Positions 1-9,985 of a stretch of DNA of 64,000 bases are shown in pieces. The DNA lies in the NCBI RefSeq assembly GCF_018224925.1, contig NZ_JAGTUF010000002.1, forward strand, positions 1 to 64,000, read 5' to 3'. The stretch is from Magnetospirillum sulfuroxidans (GTDB taxonomy: Bacteria; Pseudomonadota; Alphaproteobacteria; Rhodospirillales; Magnetospirillaceae). The notes under the pieces are model-generated. The model worked only from the letters and a program-made list of their open reading frames with translations, was not told the DNA's origin and did not search any database. Position numbers and translations under genes: made by a program. Positions within the stretch are counted from its first letter, which is position 1, and the number at the start of each line of letters is the position of its first letter.

Positions 1-195
1 GGCAAGATCGTCGCCCCCGACCTTTACATCGCCGTCGGCATTTCCGGCGCCATCCAGCATCTGGCCGGCATGAAGGACAGCAAGGTCATCGTCGCCATCA
101 ACAAGGACGAAGAGGCCCCCATCTTCCAGGTCGCCGATTACGGATTGGTCGCCGATTTGTTCAAGGCCGTGCCTGAGCTGGTCGAAAAGCTGTAA
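1..195 (+). CDS. etfA: Electron transfer flavoprotein subunit alpha, C-terminal end (partial)
   Basis: The reading frame is open from the window edge and ends in TAA, giving the last 64 residues of the protein. The text [10 protein letters not shown] followed by [18 protein letters not shown] is characteristic of the FAD-binding C-terminal domain of ETF alpha, which pairs with ETF beta and passes electrons from acyl-CoA and other dehydrogenases to ETF-ubiquinone oxidoreductase. The N-terminal part and the partner etfB lie outside the window. The gene is followed by a hairpin terminator, so it closes its operon. Confidence 0.93.
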   Translation, partial: GKIVAPDLYIAVGISGAIQHLAGMKDSKVIVAINKDEEAPIFQVADYGLVADLFKAVPELVEKL

Positions 196-210
196 CGAGC
201 CGCGAATGGT

Positions 211-257
211 CCTTCCCCCGCAGAATGCGGGCGGAAGGGCCGTCCCCTCCCCTTTTT
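211..257 (+). terminator. Intrinsic terminator after etfA
   Basis: A hairpin pairs CCTTCC-CCCGCA with TGCGGG-c-GGAAGG around a GAA loop at 211-238, with one bulged base. A pyrimidine-rich run ending in five T follows at 241-257. It lies 15 bases after the etfA stop. Confidence 0.7.
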
Positions 258-298
258 CTCCTGACACTTTAGCACCTCGCCCCCTTGGAATTATGGGT

Positions 299-328
299 TT
301 GACTCTGTCCAATCTTAAAGTCTATGTT
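299..328 (+). promoter_or_regulatory. Candidate promoter for the sulfate transport operon
   Basis: TTGACT at 299-304 and TATGTT at 323-328 are separated by 18 bases in an AT-rich patch that stands out from the GC-rich surroundings. This lies about 50 bases before the sbp start. No clear CysB-type operator was identified. Confidence 0.35.
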
Positions 329-376
329 TTTATAGATTTTTAGAGATGCGGATTGATCCCTTTCAAGGAGCCCCTC

Positions 377-1420
377 ATGACCTGGTTTCTGATCCAAGAC
401 ATCAAACGCGCCACCCTGGCCGCCGCCGCCGCCGCCGCCATCGCCGCCGCCATTGCGTTGGCCATTCCCGGCGCCCGCGCCGCCGAACCCAAGACCTTGC
501 TCAATGTTTCCTATGATCCAACGCGTGAGCTGTACCAGGATTTCAACGCCGCCTTCATCGCCCATTGGAAGGCCAAGACCGGCGAAGAGCTGAAGATCAA
601 TCAGTCCCATGGCGGTTCGGGCAAGCAAGCGCGCGGCGTCATCGACGGACTGGAAGCCGATATCGTCACCTTGGCCCTCGCCTATGACATCGACGCCATC
701 GCCGACAAGGCCAAGCTGCTGGCCCCCGATTGGCAAAAGCGTTTGTCCTATAATTCCTCGCCCTATACCTCGACCATCGTCTTCCTGGTCCGACAGGGCA
801 ACCCCAAGGGAATCAAGGATTGGGACGACCTGATCAAGCCCGGCGTGCAGGTCATCACCCCCAACCCCAAGACCTCGGGGGGAGCGCGTTGGAACCATCT
901 GGCCGCCTGGGGCTATGCGCTCAACAAATGGAACAACGACCCGGCCAAGGCCGAGGAATTCGTCGCCGCCCTTTATAAAAACGTCCCGGTGCTGGATTCC
1001 GGCGCTCGTGGCGCCACCAACACTTTCGCCCAAAGAGGATTGGGCGACGTGTTGCTGGCCTGGGAGAACGAAGCCATCCTCGCCAATGACGAATTCGGCG
1101 GCGGCTTCGAGATCGTCGCCCCCAGCCTGTCCATTCTGGCCGAACCGCCGGTCGCCGTCGTCGATAAGATCGTCGACCGCCGCGGCACCCGCACCCAGGC
1201 CGAAGCCTATCTGAACTTTCTTTATACCGAGCAGGGCCAGGAAATCGCCGCCAAGCATCATTACCGGCCGCGCAACCAAGATATCGCCGCCAAATATGCG
1301 CAGAATTTCCCCAAGGTGCGGCTTTTTACCATCGACGACGTCTTTGGCGGCTGGGCCAAGGCGCAAAAGGAACATTTCGCCGATGGCGGTATCTTTGACC
1401 GCATCGTGGCGAAGAAGTAA
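377..1420 (+). CDS. sbp: Sulfate/thiosulfate ABC transporter, periplasmic binding protein
   Basis: The 347-residue protein has an Ala-rich signal peptide (about residues 1-35, ending ARAA) and then the sulfate-binding family core: [17 protein letters not shown], the [12 protein letters not shown] segment, and [11 protein letters not shown]. It captures sulfate or thiosulfate in the periplasm and delivers it to CysT/CysW. ATG 377 is preferred over an upstream TTG at 353 because AAGGAG sits 6 bases before it. The signal peptide is encoded by a run of repeated GCC codons. The stop overlaps the next start (TAATG), consistent with one operon sbp-cysT-cysW-cysA. Sbp and CysP cannot be told apart from sequence alone here. 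Confidence 0.93.
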   Translation: MTWFLIQDIKRATLAAAAAAAIAAAIALAIPGARAAEPKTLLNVSYDPTRELYQDFNAAFIAHWKAKTGEELKINQSHGGSGKQARGVIDGLEADIVTLALAYDIDAIADKAKLLAPDWQKRLSYNSSPYTSTIVFLVRQGNPKGIKDWDDLIKPGVQVITPNPKTSGGARWNHLAAWGYALNKWNNDPAKAEEFVAALYKNVPVLDSGARGATNTFAQRGLGDVLLAWENEAILANDEFGGGFEIVAPSLSILAEPPVAVVDKIVDRRGTRTQAEAYLNFLYTEQGQEIAAKHHYRPRNQDIAAKYAQNFPKVRLFTIDDVFGGWAKAQKEHFADGGIFDRIVAKK

Positions 1421-2244
1421 TGGCCGCCAGCAAACCTAAGGTCATCCCAGGGTTCTCCGTAACCCTGGGCGTGACCCTCGCCTATCTGTCGCTGGTGGTC
1501 CTGATCCCGCTGGCGGCACTGATCGCCAAAGCCGCCGGCATGTCGGCGACGCAATGGCTGGCCACCCTTGGCGATTCCCGCGTCCTCGCCTCGTTCCGGC
1601 TTTCTTTTGGCGGTGCGGCCATTGCGGCCAGCGTCAATGGAGTGTTCGGTCTGCTGGTCGCCTGGGTCTTGGTACGCTATCGCTTTCCCGGCCGCAAAAT
1701 TATCGATGCCTTGATCGACCTGCCTTTCGCCTTGCCCACCGCCGTCGCTGGCATCGCCCTGACCGCGCTTTACGCCCCCAACGGCTGGATTGGACATTTG
1801 TTGCCGTTCAAGGTGGCCTTTACCCCCTTGGGGGCGATCATTGCCATGATCTTCATCGGCCTGCCCTTTGTCGTGCGGACCATTGAACCGGTGTTGCAGG
1901 ATGTGGACAGGGAATTGGAAGAAGCCGCCACCAGCCTGGGAGCCTCGAGGTCGCAGACCTTTGTCCGCGTCATCTTACCGGCCATCGCCCCGGCGTTGCT
2001 GACCGGGATCTCGCTGGCCTTCGCCCGCGCTGTCGGCGAGTACGGGTCAATCATTTTCATTGCCGGCAACCTGCCGGGATTCTCTGAGATCGCCCCTCTT
2101 TTGATCGTCACCAAGCTCGAGCAATACGATTACGTCGGCGCCACCGCCATTGCCTGCCTGATGCTGGCGGCATCGTTCGCCCTGCTGCTGGCCATCAATT
2201 TGTTGCAGAAGTGGAACCGCCAGCGCCGAGGAGCCGCCTCATGA
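1420..2244 (+). CDS. cysT: Sulfate/thiosulfate ABC transporter permease CysT (CysU)
   Basis: The 274-residue inner-membrane protein has about six hydrophobic segments and the binding-protein-dependent permease loop EEAATSLGASRSQTF, which docks on the ATPase CysA. The text VLQDVDRELEEAATSLGA and the AVGEYGSIIFIAGN segment are typical of CysT/CysU. Its ATG overlaps the sbp stop by one base and its TGA overlaps the cysW ATG (ATGA), so translation of the operon is probably coupled. The length is normal for the family. Confidence 0.93.
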   Translation: MAASKPKVIPGFSVTLGVTLAYLSLVVLIPLAALIAKAAGMSATQWLATLGDSRVLASFRLSFGGAAIAASVNGVFGLLVAWVLVRYRFPGRKIIDALIDLPFALPTAVAGIALTALYAPNGWIGHLLPFKVAFTPLGAIIAMIFIGLPFVVRTIEPVLQDVDRELEEAATSLGASRSQTFVRVILPAIAPALLTGISLAFARAVGEYGSIIFIAGNLPGFSEIAPLLIVTKLEQYDYVGATAIACLMLAASFALLLAINLLQKWNRQRRGAAS

Positions 2245-3071
2245 ACCGTGACCCTCTGCTCATCCGTTGGCTGCTGATCGCCCTCGCCATCGGCTTTTTG
2301 CTCCTGTTCCTGGCCTTACCCTTGGCCGCGGTGCTGACCGAGGCTTTGCGCAAGGGCGTCTTGGCGTATTGGCACTCTCTCGGGGGGGACGACACCTTGG
2401 CCTCGATTCGCCTGACCCTGATCGTCGCCGCCATCGCCGTGCCGCTGAACATGGTGTTCGGGCTGACGGCAAGCTGGGCCATCGCCAAGTTCGATTTTGC
2501 CGGCAAGGCTTGGCTGGTGTCGCTCATCGACCTGCCCTTCTCGGTGTCGCCGGTCATCTCGGGGCTGATCTATGTCTTGTTGTTCGGCGCCCAAGGGATA
2601 TTGGGGCCATGGCTGATCGCCCATGATCTCAAGATCATCTTCGCCATCCCCGGCATCGTTCTTGCCACCCTCTTCGTCACCTTCCCCTTCGTCGCCCGCG
2701 AGTTGATCCCACTGATGGAAGAACAGGGCCGCGACGAGGAAGAAGCGGCCTTGACCCTGGGGGCCGGCGGCTTCCGCACCTTTTGGGCCGTCACCCTGCC
2801 CAACGTCAAATGGGGATTGCTGTACGGCGTCTTGCTGTGCAACGCCCGCGCCATGGGTGAATTCGGCGCCGTCTCTGTGGTGTCGGGGCACATTCGCGGC
2901 CTGACCAACACCATGCCCCTGCATGTGGAGATTCTCTACAATGAATATGATTTCGTCGGCGCCTTCGCCGTTGCCTCGCTTCTCGCGCTTTTGGCCCTGG
3001 TCACCCTGGTCGCCAAAACAGCCCTTGCCTGGTGGCATCGGGCCGAGCTTGGCGCCACGGCCGGACACTAA
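2241..3071 (+). CDS. cysW: Sulfate/thiosulfate ABC transporter permease CysW
   Basis: The 276-residue second membrane subunit of the sulfate importer forms the channel with CysT. It has hydrophobic segments throughout, the permease loop [15 protein letters not shown], and the family text [23 protein letters not shown] 2241 overlaps the cysT stop and has GAGGAG just upstream; an upstream GTG at 2211 would lie inside cysT and is less likely. The gene ends four bases before the cysA start. Confidence 0.93.
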   Translation: MNRDPLLIRWLLIALAIGFLLLFLALPLAAVLTEALRKGVLAYWHSLGGDDTLASIRLTLIVAAIAVPLNMVFGLTASWAIAKFDFAGKAWLVSLIDLPFSVSPVISGLIYVLLFGAQGILGPWLIAHDLKIIFAIPGIVLATLFVTFPFVARELIPLMEEQGRDEEEAALTLGAGGFRTFWAVTLPNVKWGLLYGVLLCNARAMGEFGAVSVVSGHIRGLTNTMPLHVEILYNEYDFVGAFAVASLLALLALVTLVAKTALAWWHRAELGATAGH

Positions 3072-3075
3072 AGCC

Positions 3076-4107
3076 ATGATCGAAGTCTCGCACCTGAGTA
3101 AAACCTTTGGCGCTTTTCGCGCTTTGAATGACGTCTCCCTGCGCATCCCCGACGGAAAGTTGGTGGCATTGCTGGGACCATCGGGATCGGGCAAGACGAC
3201 GCTGTTGCGTATTCTGGCCGGACTTGATCATGCCGATAGCGGTCATGTGCACCTCAATGGCCTGAACGCGGCCAATTTGCAAACCCGCGACCGCCGCGTC
3301 GGCTTTGTCTTTCAGCATTACGCCCTGTTCCGCCACATGAGCGTCGCCGAAAACGTCGCCTTTGGCCTTAAGGTCCGCAAGGGCGCCAACAAATTGACCA
3401 AGGCCGAAATCGCTGACCGCGTCGCCCGCCTGCTTGATCTGGTGCATTTGTCCGGTCTGGCCCCACGCTATCCGTCGCAGCTCTCTGGGGGGCAACGTCA
3501 ACGCGTCGCCCTGGCCCGCGCCCTGGCGGTCGAGCCGCGCCTGCTGTTGCTGGATGAGCCCTTTGGCGCCCTGGACGCCCAGGTCCGCAAGGATTTGCGG
3601 CGCTGGCTGCGGCAATTGCACGATGACATGGGGCTGACGTCGGTTTTCGTTACCCACGACCAGGAAGAAGCTTTGGAACTGGCCGATGAAGTGGTGGTGA
3701 TGAGCAAGGGCCGCATCGAACAGATCGGCAGCCCCGCCGACATCTACGACAACCCGGCCAGTCCTTTCGTCTTTCAGTTCCTCGGCAACGCCAACCGCCT
3801 GGACGCCACCATCCGCGATGGCATCGCCCACGTGGCCCATTGGCGCACCGCCGCCACCGGCCTTGCCGACGGCAAGGGCATCGCCTTCATCCGTCCCCAT
3901 GAAATCGACATCGATCCCCACGGCCGTGACGCCACCATCCGCCATCACGTGGTGCTTGGCCCCACCGTGCGCCTGGACTTGCGCCTTGACGGCGACGTCC
4001 ACGCCGAAGCGGTGATCGACCGCGATTCCCACGCCCGTCTGCGGCTGGAACCGGGACAACAGGTCGGACTGACAGCCCGGCGCATCGTCGTTTTCGCCCA
4101 GGATTAA
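3076..4107 (+). CDS. cysA: Sulfate/thiosulfate ABC transporter ATP-binding protein CysA
   Basis: The 343-residue ATPase has Walker [10 protein letters not shown] at residues 34-42, Q-loop FVFQHYALF, signature [15 protein letters not shown], Walker [13 protein letters not shown] and the switch-region [16 protein letters not shown]. The C-terminal third is a TOBE-like regulatory domain (FIRPHEIDI). It powers uptake through CysT/CysW. ATG 3076 begins with [12 protein letters not shown], the usual N-terminus; the longer open frame upstream overlaps cysW and is not needed. It is the last gene of the operon and is followed by a strong terminator. Confidence 0.95.
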   Translation: MIEVSHLSKTFGAFRALNDVSLRIPDGKLVALLGPSGSGKTTLLRILAGLDHADSGHVHLNGLNAANLQTRDRRVGFVFQHYALFRHMSVAENVAFGLKVRKGANKLTKAEIADRVARLLDLVHLSGLAPRYPSQLSGGQRQRVALARALAVEPRLLLLDEPFGALDAQVRKDLRRWLRQLHDDMGLTSVFVTHDQEEALELADEVVVMSKGRIEQIGSPADIYDNPASPFVFQFLGNANRLDATIRDGIAHVAHWRTAATGLADGKGIAFIRPHEIDIDPHGRDATIRHHVVLGPTVRLDLRLDGDVHAEAVIDRDSHARLRLEPGQQVGLTARRIVVFAQD

Positions 4108-4126
4108 ACGACCTGTGCCCAGAAAT

Positions 4127-4155
4127 GAAAACGGGGGGCTTTCGCCCCCCGTTTT
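4127..4155 (+). terminator. Bidirectional intrinsic terminator between cysA and the coiled-coil gene
   Basis: A perfect stem AAAACGGGGGGC/GCCCCCCGTTTT with a short TTTC loop has A and T runs on its two sides, so it can stop transcription from both directions. It separates the converging cysA and the minus-strand gene ending at 4170. Confidence 0.9.
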
Positions 4156-4169
4156 GCGTGAACGTCGCT

Positions 4170-7070
4170 TTATTCCAATCGGCCCAAGGCGCGGGCGACG
4201 ACCAGATAAAGCTTCCCAACCTCGGACGAGGTGAACGTCCCGGTCAGCACGTCAGCATAATCGGACTGGCGCGCCTGATTAAGCAGCGCCTCGAACTCGG
4301 CCAGATAACGGGTGACGTATTCGCGGAACTCGCCATCATCCTCGTACTTGTTCTTGATGGCGGCGATCTGGTGCTTGTCCAGATTCTTGAGAATCTTGCG
4401 CACGAACACGCTTTGATCGCCGGCATGGAACTCGCGCCAGGCTTTTTCGTCGATATTGGTGGCAAAGATGCGACCGATATCCACCGACAGCGATTGCAGC
4501 TTCTCGACGATGAAGGCGGCATTGCGGAGGAAATGCTCGACCGAGGCGTTGGCGCGGCGATCCTCGATCTGCTCGGCCCGCATTTCCGCCAATTTCGAGG
4601 CGCTGACCAATTCGTCGATCTGACGGCCGAAAGTGGCGGCCAGATTTTCCGCCTGCTGCGACAGCCGTTCGCCGGTAACCCCCAGATCATTGGATTTCTG
4701 CCGGATAACCTCGAACGAGGTTTCCAGCTTGGCGCCGGTGCGATCCGTGGATTCCTGCAATTCCAGCGCATAGCGGCGCAAGGAATCGCCCGAGGCCCGC
4801 ACGCTGGAGGTAATGCGTTCCGACGCCTGATTGAGATCGCGGATGCCGGCGCGCAGCATGTCGCCAGCCCCGGTGACCTGACCGGCGGTCTTGTTGGACG
4901 ATTCCTCGAAATCGCGGACGATCTGGCGCAGGGCGTCGCCAGCGGTCTGCGAGTTGTGGAACACCCGTTGCGCCGCTTCGCCCACTTCCACCGCGTGCTT
5001 GGCGATGGCTTGGCCGAAGGCTTGCAGCACTTCCGATGAATCGTCGGCGACACGCGCCACCGCTTCGGTCTGGTCTTTCAGCTTTTCGCCAACGGCGCTG
5101 ACCGTCACCTGGGTCTGATCGGCCGAAGCGACCAATTGCTCGGTCTGCCGGCGCAGGGCGTCGATGGTGCCGCGCAGACGGGTGGCCACATGTTCGGCGA
5201 TGGCGCCCATCTGTTCGGAACGCTGTTCCAGCATTTCCGAAACCCCGGCGGTGTCAGCCACCGCCTTGGTGGCGGCCGAGCCCACTTCCATGGTGCGCTG
5301 GCGCAAGCCCTCGCCCACCGCGTCCAGTTCAACCCCAACCCGCGACGACACCGCCACCAGATCGTTGGTATTTTGGCGCAAGGTATCCGAGATGGTCTTG
5401 ACCTTGGCCATCACCTGATCCGACGTCGCCATCAGATGGCGCGATTGCTGATTAAGCGAAGCTTCGGACAGGCGCGATTGCGTCGACACCACATTGGCGG
5501 CGTCGGCCAATTCGTCGGCCTGCTTGCGCAGCGACTGGCGGATGGCCTCGGCCTGACCGGCGGCGCGTTCCGACCCCTTGCCCAATTCCTCGATATGCAG
5601 CCGCAGGGTTTCCGACACCTCGCGGGCACGGGCCTGCATCTGATCGGAAGCCGCCGACAAAGCGCGGGCCTGGGATTGGAACAGATCGCCGTTTTCACGC
5701 ACACGGGTCCCGGCCCGTTCGGCCGCCTGATCGACATCGTCGCGGCGCTGGGCGAAGACTTCACCCACTTCACCCAATTGCGCCGACGCTTCGTCAGCGG
5801 TGGTGCGCAATTGCTCGGCATGGCGCCCCAGAACCTCTTCCATTTCGCGGAAACGGTTCATGGCCTGATCCGAGGCCGAGGATACTTCACGCGATTGCAC
5901 CGACAGCGCTTCTTCGACGATGCGAATGCGCGACAGCACGCGGTCGGTGATCTGGTCAAGGCCCGTGGCCTGTTGCTGCAACGACTGGCTGATGCGGCCG
6001 GTCTGTTCGGCCAAACGAATGGCCGCCTGATCCAAATCGTTGTTCTGCCGGGTGAACAACGTCTCCAACGCCTCGACCCGCTGCGACAAGGTGCTGGCCA
6101 CCGATTCGGTGCGTTCGGCGGCGTTGCCCGCGCCTTCGGCCAGGGCCGCGGCCTTTTCGGCGAAAATTTGGCCAACCATTTCGGCGCGGGTGACCGCCGC
6201 CTGCGAGGTCTTGTCCAACGCCTCGGTATGCTTGGCGATCTGTCCCGACATGCTTTCCGCCCGCTGAGCGGCGCGGGTCGAACTTTGGTCGATGGCTTCG
6301 ACCTGCTGATGCATGGAATCACCGAATTCGCGCACCTTGGCGGCGGCATTTTCGGTGACCATGTTGAGTTCTTGGGTTTGCAGACGCAGCAGATGTTCAA
6401 TCTCGCGCGCGCGGGTGGTCGCCGAATCGGCGGCATGGGTCAGGCGATCAACCTCGCCCCGCAAAGCGTCGACAGCGTCGCGGGCATCGCCGCCGACGCG
6501 TCCCAGCACCGAGGACAAATTATCGATCTGACTGGCCATCAAGGTGCGAACCTTGTCGGCATCGACGGCGGCGCGCTCAGACGCTTCGGTCAGCGCCTTG
6601 GTCTGGGCCATCAGCGAATCCGACACCGCCTTGACCCGGTTCTCGGATTCATCCGACGGATAGGTCAAACGGCGCAGATGGTCGTCCAGTTCGCGGGCGA
6701 CGATACGCATGACCCGGCCGCGATCCAGCCATGCCAGCACCATCCACAACAAGGCGACAGGAACAAAGGCGGCGCCGACGATGCCGCCCAATTCCTGCGG
6801 CTGCAACGCCATCATGTTGTCCCAGCCGATGCTGGTATTGACGTATTGACCGCAAAAGCCCAGCCACAGGAAGGTGGAAATCCCGGCGACGAAATTGACC
6901 GCGCGCACCATGCGGGTAGCGCTATCGACATTCTTGCGCCGAGGCTTGGCCTTCGGCTTGGGCATCAGCGGCTCGACCATCAGGATCGAAGGTTTGTCCG
7001 CGGCCGGAGCGGTTAGTTCACTGTCGGTCCGGTCTTCGGCCTGATCCCGCTGCATCGTCGTCTCACCCAT
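4170..7070 (-). CDS. Two-TM membrane-anchored long coiled-coil protein (TipN-like layout)
   Basis: The 966-residue protein has a basic, Pro-rich N-terminus (PKPKAKPRRK), two hydrophobic segments at about residues 58-78 and 96-115, then some 800 residues of heptad-like, Ala/Glu/Gln/Arg-rich sequence with repeats such as ASDQAMNRFREMEEVL. The last 120 residues look globular. The layout of two N-terminal membrane segments followed by a long coiled coil is that of the Caulobacter polarity protein TipN (similar length), but I see no sequence motif that proves homology; such proteins are also auto-named apolipoprotein-like or ATPase-like. ATG 7070 is chosen because the upstream frame reads as non-protein; a second ATG lies 15 bases further in. 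It is monocistronic, facing cysA tail to tail. Confidence 0.8.
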   Translation of the reverse strand: MGETTMQRDQAEDRTDSELTAPAADKPSILMVEPLMPKPKAKPRRKNVDSATRMVRAVNFVAGISTFLWLGFCGQYVNTSIGWDNMMALQPQELGGIVGAAFVPVALLWMVLAWLDRGRVMRIVARELDDHLRRLTYPSDESENRVKAVSDSLMAQTKALTEASERAAVDADKVRTLMASQIDNLSSVLGRVGGDARDAVDALRGEVDRLTHAADSATTRAREIEHLLRLQTQELNMVTENAAAKVREFGDSMHQQVEAIDQSSTRAAQRAESMSGQIAKHTEALDKTSQAAVTRAEMVGQIFAEKAAALAEGAGNAAERTESVASTLSQRVEALETLFTRQNNDLDQAAIRLAEQTGRISQSLQQQATGLDQITDRVLSRIRIVEEALSVQSREVSSASDQAMNRFREMEEVLGRHAEQLRTTADEASAQLGEVGEVFAQRRDDVDQAAERAGTRVRENGDLFQSQARALSAASDQMQARAREVSETLRLHIEELGKGSERAAGQAEAIRQSLRKQADELADAANVVSTQSRLSEASLNQQSRHLMATSDQVMAKVKTISDTLRQNTNDLVAVSSRVGVELDAVGEGLRQRTMEVGSAATKAVADTAGVSEMLEQRSEQMGAIAEHVATRLRGTIDALRRQTEQLVASADQTQVTVSAVGEKLKDQTEAVARVADDSSEVLQAFGQAIAKHAVEVGEAAQRVFHNSQTAGDALRQIVRDFEESSNKTAGQVTGAGDMLRAGIRDLNQASERITSSVRASGDSLRRYALELQESTDRTGAKLETSFEVIRQKSNDLGVTGERLSQQAENLAATFGRQIDELVSASKLAEMRAEQIEDRRANASVEHFLRNAAFIVEKLQSLSVDIGRIFATNIDEKAWREFHAGDQSVFVRKILKNLDKHQIAAIKNKYEDDGEFREYVTRYLAEFEALLNQARQSDYADVLTGTFTSSEVGKLYLVVARALGRLE

Positions 7071-7502
7071 CCCGCCTGATCCTTGTTCAACAAATGCCGT
7101 TAGTGCACTGATCCGTTGCCTTGTCTTGCCTTTGTAATGCCATGACCGACAAAGCGGAACCGCCAACAAAAGCACTGACTTACCCAAAACGCCGCACAGC
7201 GATTGCAATGCAGCGCAACTATAGCGCCGACGATCATCAACCGATGCATTTTTGGTTTCTGCATCCAGGGCCAACAACACGCCACCGAAACCCCTGCGAG
7301 AGGATGCCCTCTCACCACACAAAAATCAATCTTTCGCCAGAGCGTTTGCTGGCAATTGAAATATTGGAATCCCCCTAAATTTTACCCTCGACGGCCCATT
7401 CTTCACCCCGCTTAAAAAACACTTCTTTGTTGTTATTTTATTTTCTTTGACATGCTTTTAATGTTGTATGAAGCTGGCGACGACCTTAACGGAGTCCCAT
7501 CC
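7071..7502. other. Intergenic region with divergent promoters, no gene seen
   Basis: This 432-base stretch separates a minus-strand gene from a plus-strand gene and so must hold promoters for both. It turns AT-rich from about 7370 (poly-A/T patches and TTGACA at 7446-7451). No RNA gene or convincing small ORF was recognised. Confidence 0.4.
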
Positions 7503-8474
7503 ATGCCATCCCTGCCCAGTCTTGCCGCGATCCAGGCTTATGCCGCCGAACATGGGGTGAGCCCGGCCGACCCGTTGCGCCACCCCTTGGCCCAAGCGCG
7601 AAGCATGGCCTTGGCCTATCAGGCGATCTGGAATCACGATCTGCCACCGGTGGCGCGCCGCCAAGACATCGTGGTCGATCGTGCCGACCGCGCCCCCTTG
7701 CGCCTGCGCTTGTTCGACACGGTTGAACAAGGCGGCCCGGCCCGGCCGGTTCTGGTCTATTTCCACGGTGGCGGCTTTGCCCTGAACGGCCTGGACACCC
7801 ACGAACGCCTGCTGCGTCTGCTGGCCCAGCGTTCCGGCGTGACGGTGCTGGCCTTGGGGTATTCGCTGGCGCCGGAAGTGCGCTTTCCCGGTCAGTTGAA
7901 CGAGGCCTTGGACGCCATCGCCTGGGTCCGCCACCACGGGCATCAGCACGGTCTGGACGGCGACGCCTTGGCCGTCGGCGGCGATTCCGCCGGCGCCAAT
8001 CTAGCCCTGGCGGCGACCATCGCCTTGCGTGATCGCGGTTTGCCGCCGCCGCGCTTTGGCGCCTTGCTCTATGGCATGTTTTCCGCCGACCTGCACACCG
8101 CCTCGCACCGCCTGTTCGGTGGCGGCGGCTTTGGTTTGACCACCGAACGGGTCGATTGGTTCTGGTCGCAATATCTGGCTGATTTCGCCCAACGCGACAA
8201 TCCCCTGGCGGCTCCGCTCTGGGCTGACTTGCACGGCTTGCCGCCGCAATTGGTGATCGGCGCCGGCCTGGATTGCCTGCTTGACGACAGCCTGGCCCTG
8301 GCTGCCAAGCTGGAACAAGCGGGGGTGCCCCATCGGCTGTCGATCCATGCCGACGCCCCCCATTCATTCATGCAAATGAGCTGTCTGTTGGACAGCGCCG
8401 TCACAGCCATCGCCGAGACCGCCGCCGCCGTGGCCCAATCGCTCGTGACGCCGGCACGGCAAGCGGCGGAATAG
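7503..8474 (+). CDS. Alpha/beta hydrolase, HSL (family IV) esterase
   Basis: The 323-residue protein has the oxyanion-hole motif HGGGF (residues 88-92), the nucleophile elbow GDSAG (Ser162), an acidic residue in GLDCLLDDS and the catalytic His in APHSFM. This is the complete signature of hormone-sensitive-lipase-type carboxylesterases, which hydrolyse short-chain esters; the substrate cannot be told. ATG 7503 is chosen because GGAG lies 8 bases upstream; an ATG at 7452 lacks a site. It is followed 45 bases later by an RMD1/YagE gene on the same strand. Confidence 0.9.
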   Translation: MPSLPSLAAIQAYAAEHGVSPADPLRHPLAQARSMALAYQAIWNHDLPPVARRQDIVVDRADRAPLRLRLFDTVEQGGPARPVLVYFHGGGFALNGLDTHERLLRLLAQRSGVTVLALGYSLAPEVRFPGQLNEALDAIAWVRHHGHQHGLDGDALAVGGDSAGANLALAATIALRDRGLPPPRFGALLYGMFSADLHTASHRLFGGGGFGLTTERVDWFWSQYLADFAQRDNPLAAPLWADLHGLPPQLVIGAGLDCLLDDSLALAAKLEQAGVPHRLSIHADAPHSFMQMSCLLDSAVTAIAETAAAVAQSLVTPARQAAE

Positions 8475-8519
8475 CTTCACTTGATTTCGGCGCATGGTGG
8501 CGTCAGCATTAGCCCCACC

Positions 8520-9329
8520 ATGATAGAACAAGACCAAATCGACACCACCTCCGAGCGGCGCACCATCATCGTTCGCGGCTTCTTGCTGGGCGAGCGCCTG
8601 GATACCCGCGGCTTCGAACAAACCCAGGCGCTGGCCACCACGCCGCTGACATTGCGCGTCGGCCGCAAGGGCTATGCCGTGCTGTTTCGCTATGGCGTCG
8701 TCGTCTTGTTCGACGTCAGCGCCGAGGAAGAAGCCCATTATCTGGCCGACCTGACCCGGCTGGTCAGCGATCCGTTGGCGGAACCGGGGCGGGAACAGGC
8801 CCATCTGGACATTGTCGCCGGCAATGCCGAACATGTGGACCCCGACGGCACCATCATCTTGGCCGAACTGACCCCCGAACGCATGCAGGTGGTCGCCGAC
8901 GTCTTGGCCAAGGACATGCTGCTGGAACATTTCGAAGTCCGGGTCGCCGCCGTGTTCGACCGGGTCGAGCCTTTGGCCGGACGGTTAAAGCGCCACGGCA
9001 GCCGCAATTTCAAGATCAAGGAATTGTTGTCGCAGATCGGCGACGTGCTGCTGACGCAGCATCGCATGGTCGGCCGCGCCGAGGTTCTGGAAAAGCCCGA
9101 GGCCCTGTGGAACTTGCCGGAATTGGAGGGCCTGTTCGGCCGCCTGGAACGCGAATACGAAATCCGCGAACGGTCCCGTGCGCTTGATCACAAACTGGAA
9201 GTCATCGGCAACACCGCCGAGACCCTGCTTGATCTGGTCCATACCAGCCGTTCGCTGCGGGTGGAATGGTACATCGTCTTCCTGATCGTCTTTGAAATCG
9301 TGCTGTCGCTGTGGGAAAAATTCTTCTGA
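8520..9329 (+). CDS. RMD1/YagE family protein (DUF155)
   Basis: The 269-residue protein matches the DUF155 layout: an N-terminal half with GYAVLFRYGVVVLFDVS, a middle helical part (LLSQIGDVLLTQHRMVGRAEVLEKPE), and a C-terminal hydrophobic segment WYIVFLIVFEIVLSLWEK. In yeast, RMD1-type proteins are membrane-associated; the bacterial role is unknown. ATG 8520 gives a normal N-terminus, whereas the upstream TTG 8481 adds only unconserved residues. No good Shine-Dalgarno sequence is visible. Confidence 0.82.
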   Translation: MIEQDQIDTTSERRTIIVRGFLLGERLDTRGFEQTQALATTPLTLRVGRKGYAVLFRYGVVVLFDVSAEEEAHYLADLTRLVSDPLAEPGREQAHLDIVAGNAEHVDPDGTIILAELTPERMQVVADVLAKDMLLEHFEVRVAAVFDRVEPLAGRLKRHGSRNFKIKELLSQIGDVLLTQHRMVGRAEVLEKPEALWNLPELEGLFGRLEREYEIRERSRALDHKLEVIGNTAETLLDLVHTSRSLRVEWYIVFLIVFEIVLSLWEKFF

Positions 9330-9431
9330 CCCCATTTGAGCGGATCGGCACCGAATTCGGTCGGATCGGCACGATGGCGACAAAGGACGGCGCCTAAGCT
9401 GACATCACACGCCATCCGAAACAGGAAGCCG

Positions 9432-9977
9432 ATGATGTCGAAAACACTGTCCCTGCTGCTTTGCCTGCTTTGCGCCCCCGCCACGGCCTGGGCCGGTGAT
9501 TTCACCGTCCACACCACCGCCGCTCCGCATGGGCGCTTATCCGCCGATGGCTACGCCAACAGCTTCGGCTGCGCCGGGGCCAATATCTCGCCCGATATTG
9601 TCTGGAACGGCGCTCCGGCCGCAACCAAAAGCTTCCTCGTCACCCTTTACGATCACGACGCCCCCAGCGGTTCGGGTTGGTGGCATTGGCTGGTGGCCGA
9701 CATTCCGGCGACCGTCACCGCCCTGCCGCGCGGCGCCGGCAGCGGTCAGGCCGCCTTGCCCACCGGGGCGGTCCAATTCAACACCGATCTGGGCCAGCCC
9801 GGATATCTGGGCGCGTGTCCGCCACCGGGCCAAATCCACCGCTACACCATCACCGTCAAGGCCTTGACGGTGGCAAAGCTTGATGTTCCGCCCCAGGCAA
9901 CCGCCGCCATGGTCGGTTTCGTCTCGAACATGGCCGCCCTGGCCCAAGCCACCACCAGCTTCACCGCCCAGCGATAA
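9432..9977 (+). CDS. YbhB/YbcL family Raf kinase inhibitor-like (PEBP) protein, exported
   Basis: The 181-residue protein has a cleavable signal peptide (MMSKTLSLLLCLLCAPATAW, cut near WAGD) and the PEBP fold text LYDHDAPSGSGWWHWLVADIP followed by GACPPPGQIHRYTITVKAL, which contain the conserved Asp-Pro-like and His residues of the ligand pocket. The function in bacteria is unclear. ATG 9432 is preceded by ACAGGAAG. It lies 8 bases before an AraC-type regulator, so the two are probably cotranscribed. Confidence 0.88.
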   Translation: MMSKTLSLLLCLLCAPATAWAGDFTVHTTAAPHGRLSADGYANSFGCAGANISPDIVWNGAPAATKSFLVTLYDHDAPSGSGWWHWLVADIPATVTALPRGAGSGQAALPTGAVQFNTDLGQPGYLGACPPPGQIHRYTITVKALTVAKLDVPPQATAAMVGFVSNMAALAQATTSFTAQR

Positions 9978-9985
9978 GAGGTCGC

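Noticed and set aside
5136-7016. Long plus-strand open frame of 626 codons opposite the coiled-coil gene
   Set aside because: It is the antisense shadow of a GC-rich, repetitive gene, has no membrane, motif or ribosome-site support, and the minus-strand protein has a clear layout.
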